Shown here piece by piece: positions 5,114 through 5,733 of a stretch of DNA of 5,733 bases. Source of the stretch: a bacterium (lineage in GTDB: Bacteria; Krumholzibacteriota; Krumholzibacteria; LZORAL124-64-63); NCBI GenBank assembly GCA_003646045.1, contig QNDV01000173.1, positions 1 to 5,733 of the forward strand, written 5' to 3'. The notes under the pieces were generated by a model. The model did not search any database. It had not been told where the DNA came from and saw nothing but the letters and a program-made list of their open reading frames with translations. Numbering within the stretch: the first letter of the stretch is position 1; every line of letters starts with the position of its first letter. The position numbers and the translations under genes are program-made.

Positions 5114-5733
5114 CTATTCCACCGCCTTGGCCTCTGCCTCCAGCCGCTTGACGATTACCAGCGTGATGTCGTCGCCCGGTTCGCGGCTGGCCATGAATTC
5201 GGCCAGATCGCACAGGGCCTCCGCCATCAGGAATGGCGCCGAGCCGCCGGCCGAACGACTCAGCACGTCACCGAATCGCCCCTCTCCGTAGAAGACCCCG
5301 CCGGCATCCGCCTCCGACACCCCGTCGCTGTAGAGAACGAGGCTGGCTCCCGGTGCCAGCGTCGCCTCTGCCACGCCGTATTCGGCGTCCTGGAACATGC
5401 CCACGGGCAGGCCCGTGGGTTCGAGGGTGCCCAGGGTGCCGTCGGGCTCGACGACAAAGGGCGGGTTGTGGCCGGCGTTGACGTAGGTCAGTCTGCCCGT
5501 GGCCGGGTCCAGAATGCCTATGAAGAGGGTGGCAAAACGGGTGGTATCGGTAAGTTGCCAGATATGCCGGTTCAGACCCGTCATGATGGCCACCGGATCG
5601 CAGATCTTCTCACAGGCCACACCCAGCACGGGCAGGATCGTGGCCACCAGCAGGGCGGCACCGAGTCCCTTGCCCGCCACGTCCCCGTTTACCATCAGCA
5701 AGCGGCCGTCGGGCAGGGTTCGCAACTGGTACA
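5114..5733 (-). CDS. SpoIIE/RsbU-type PP2C serine phosphatase, C-terminal part; 5' end outside window
   Basis: Metal-dependent Ser/Thr phosphatase domain of the SpoIIE/RsbU class, which usually dephosphorylates an anti-sigma-factor antagonist (STAS protein) in partner-switching stress or signalling circuits. The frame is open to the right edge; the Leu codon TTG at 5725 is probably internal because upstream codons continue in frame (Tyr-Gln). Counting from that TTG, visible motifs are 'LPDGRLLMVNGDVAGKG' (4-20, metal-binding Asp15), 'YVNAGHNPP' (81-89), 'GLPVGMF' (105-111), 'LYSDGVSEAD' (131-140, Asp134) and 'GDDITLVIVK' (184-193, Asp185/Asp186). The domain is complete toward its C-terminus and ends with a short charged tail (LEAEAKAVE). 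N-terminal sensor domains such as GAF, PAS or a response-regulator receiver are common in the family but lie outside the window. It converges on the mla/ferritin-like operon across the terminator. No STAS or kinase partner is visible here. Confidence 0.9.
   Translation of the reverse strand, partial: YQLRTLPDGRLLMVNGDVAGKGLGAALLVATILPVLGVACEKICDPVAIMTGLNRHIWQLTDTTRFATLFIGILDPATGRLTYVNAGHNPPFVVEPDGTLGTLEPTGLPVGMFQDAEYGVAEATLAPGASLVLYSDGVSEADAGGVFYGEGRFGDVLSRSAGGSAPFLMAEALCDLAEFMASREPGDDITLVIVKRLEAEAKAVE

Overview
The window is GC-rich, gene-dense bacterial DNA. It encodes an MCE/Mla-type envelope lipid transporter and a lipoprotein with a clear lipobox, so the host is very probably a diderm (Gram-negative) bacterium. 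The MCE gene order is permease, ATPase, substrate-binding protein. The MCE protein has a long C-terminal region ending in an NPKKY-type tail. With the TPR-CHAT-like protein and the SpoIIE-type phosphatase, this suggests an FCB/Gemmatimonadota-like or deltaproteobacterial-like lineage rather than an enteric one. That placement is a low-confidence inference, because no rRNA or other marker gene is present.

Layout from left to right. (1) Positions 1-1100, + strand: the C-terminal part of a CHAT-domain (caspase-like) protease whose frame is open through the left edge. (2) Positions 1119-1766, - strand: an unrecognised 215-residue lipoprotein, converging on the CHAT gene with only 18 bases between the stop codons. 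(3) Positions 1767-1966: a 200-base divergent intergenic region with a plausible promoter whose -10 box lies only 9 bases before the next start codon. (4) Positions 1967-5054, + strand: a tight run of four genes, mlaE, mlaF, mlaD and a rubrerythrin-like diiron protein. mlaE and mlaF overlap by 4 bases; the next gaps are 31 and 40 bases. A strong rho-independent terminator follows at about 5065-5104. (5) Positions 5114-5733, - strand: the C-terminal part of a SpoIIE/RsbU-type PP2C phosphatase that runs off the right edge.

The mlaEFD genes supply the three inner-membrane parts of a lipid transporter: permease, ATPase, and membrane-anchored MCE lipid-binding subunit. No mlaB (STAS), mlaC (periplasmic carrier) or mlaA gene is in the window. 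The MCE protein carries a C-terminal region of about 180 residues that could partly replace the soluble carrier. The diiron protein shares the transcription unit and its terminator, which suggests co-expression, possibly in redox or iron stress. The CHAT protease, lipoprotein and phosphatase lie outside this operon, and nothing in the sequence ties them to it.

I see no IS element, CRISPR array, tRNA or rRNA gene. The most worthwhile leads are the CHAT protease with unseen N-terminal domains, the possible leaderless start of the mla operon, and the link between a minimal MCE transporter and a diiron ferritin-like protein.
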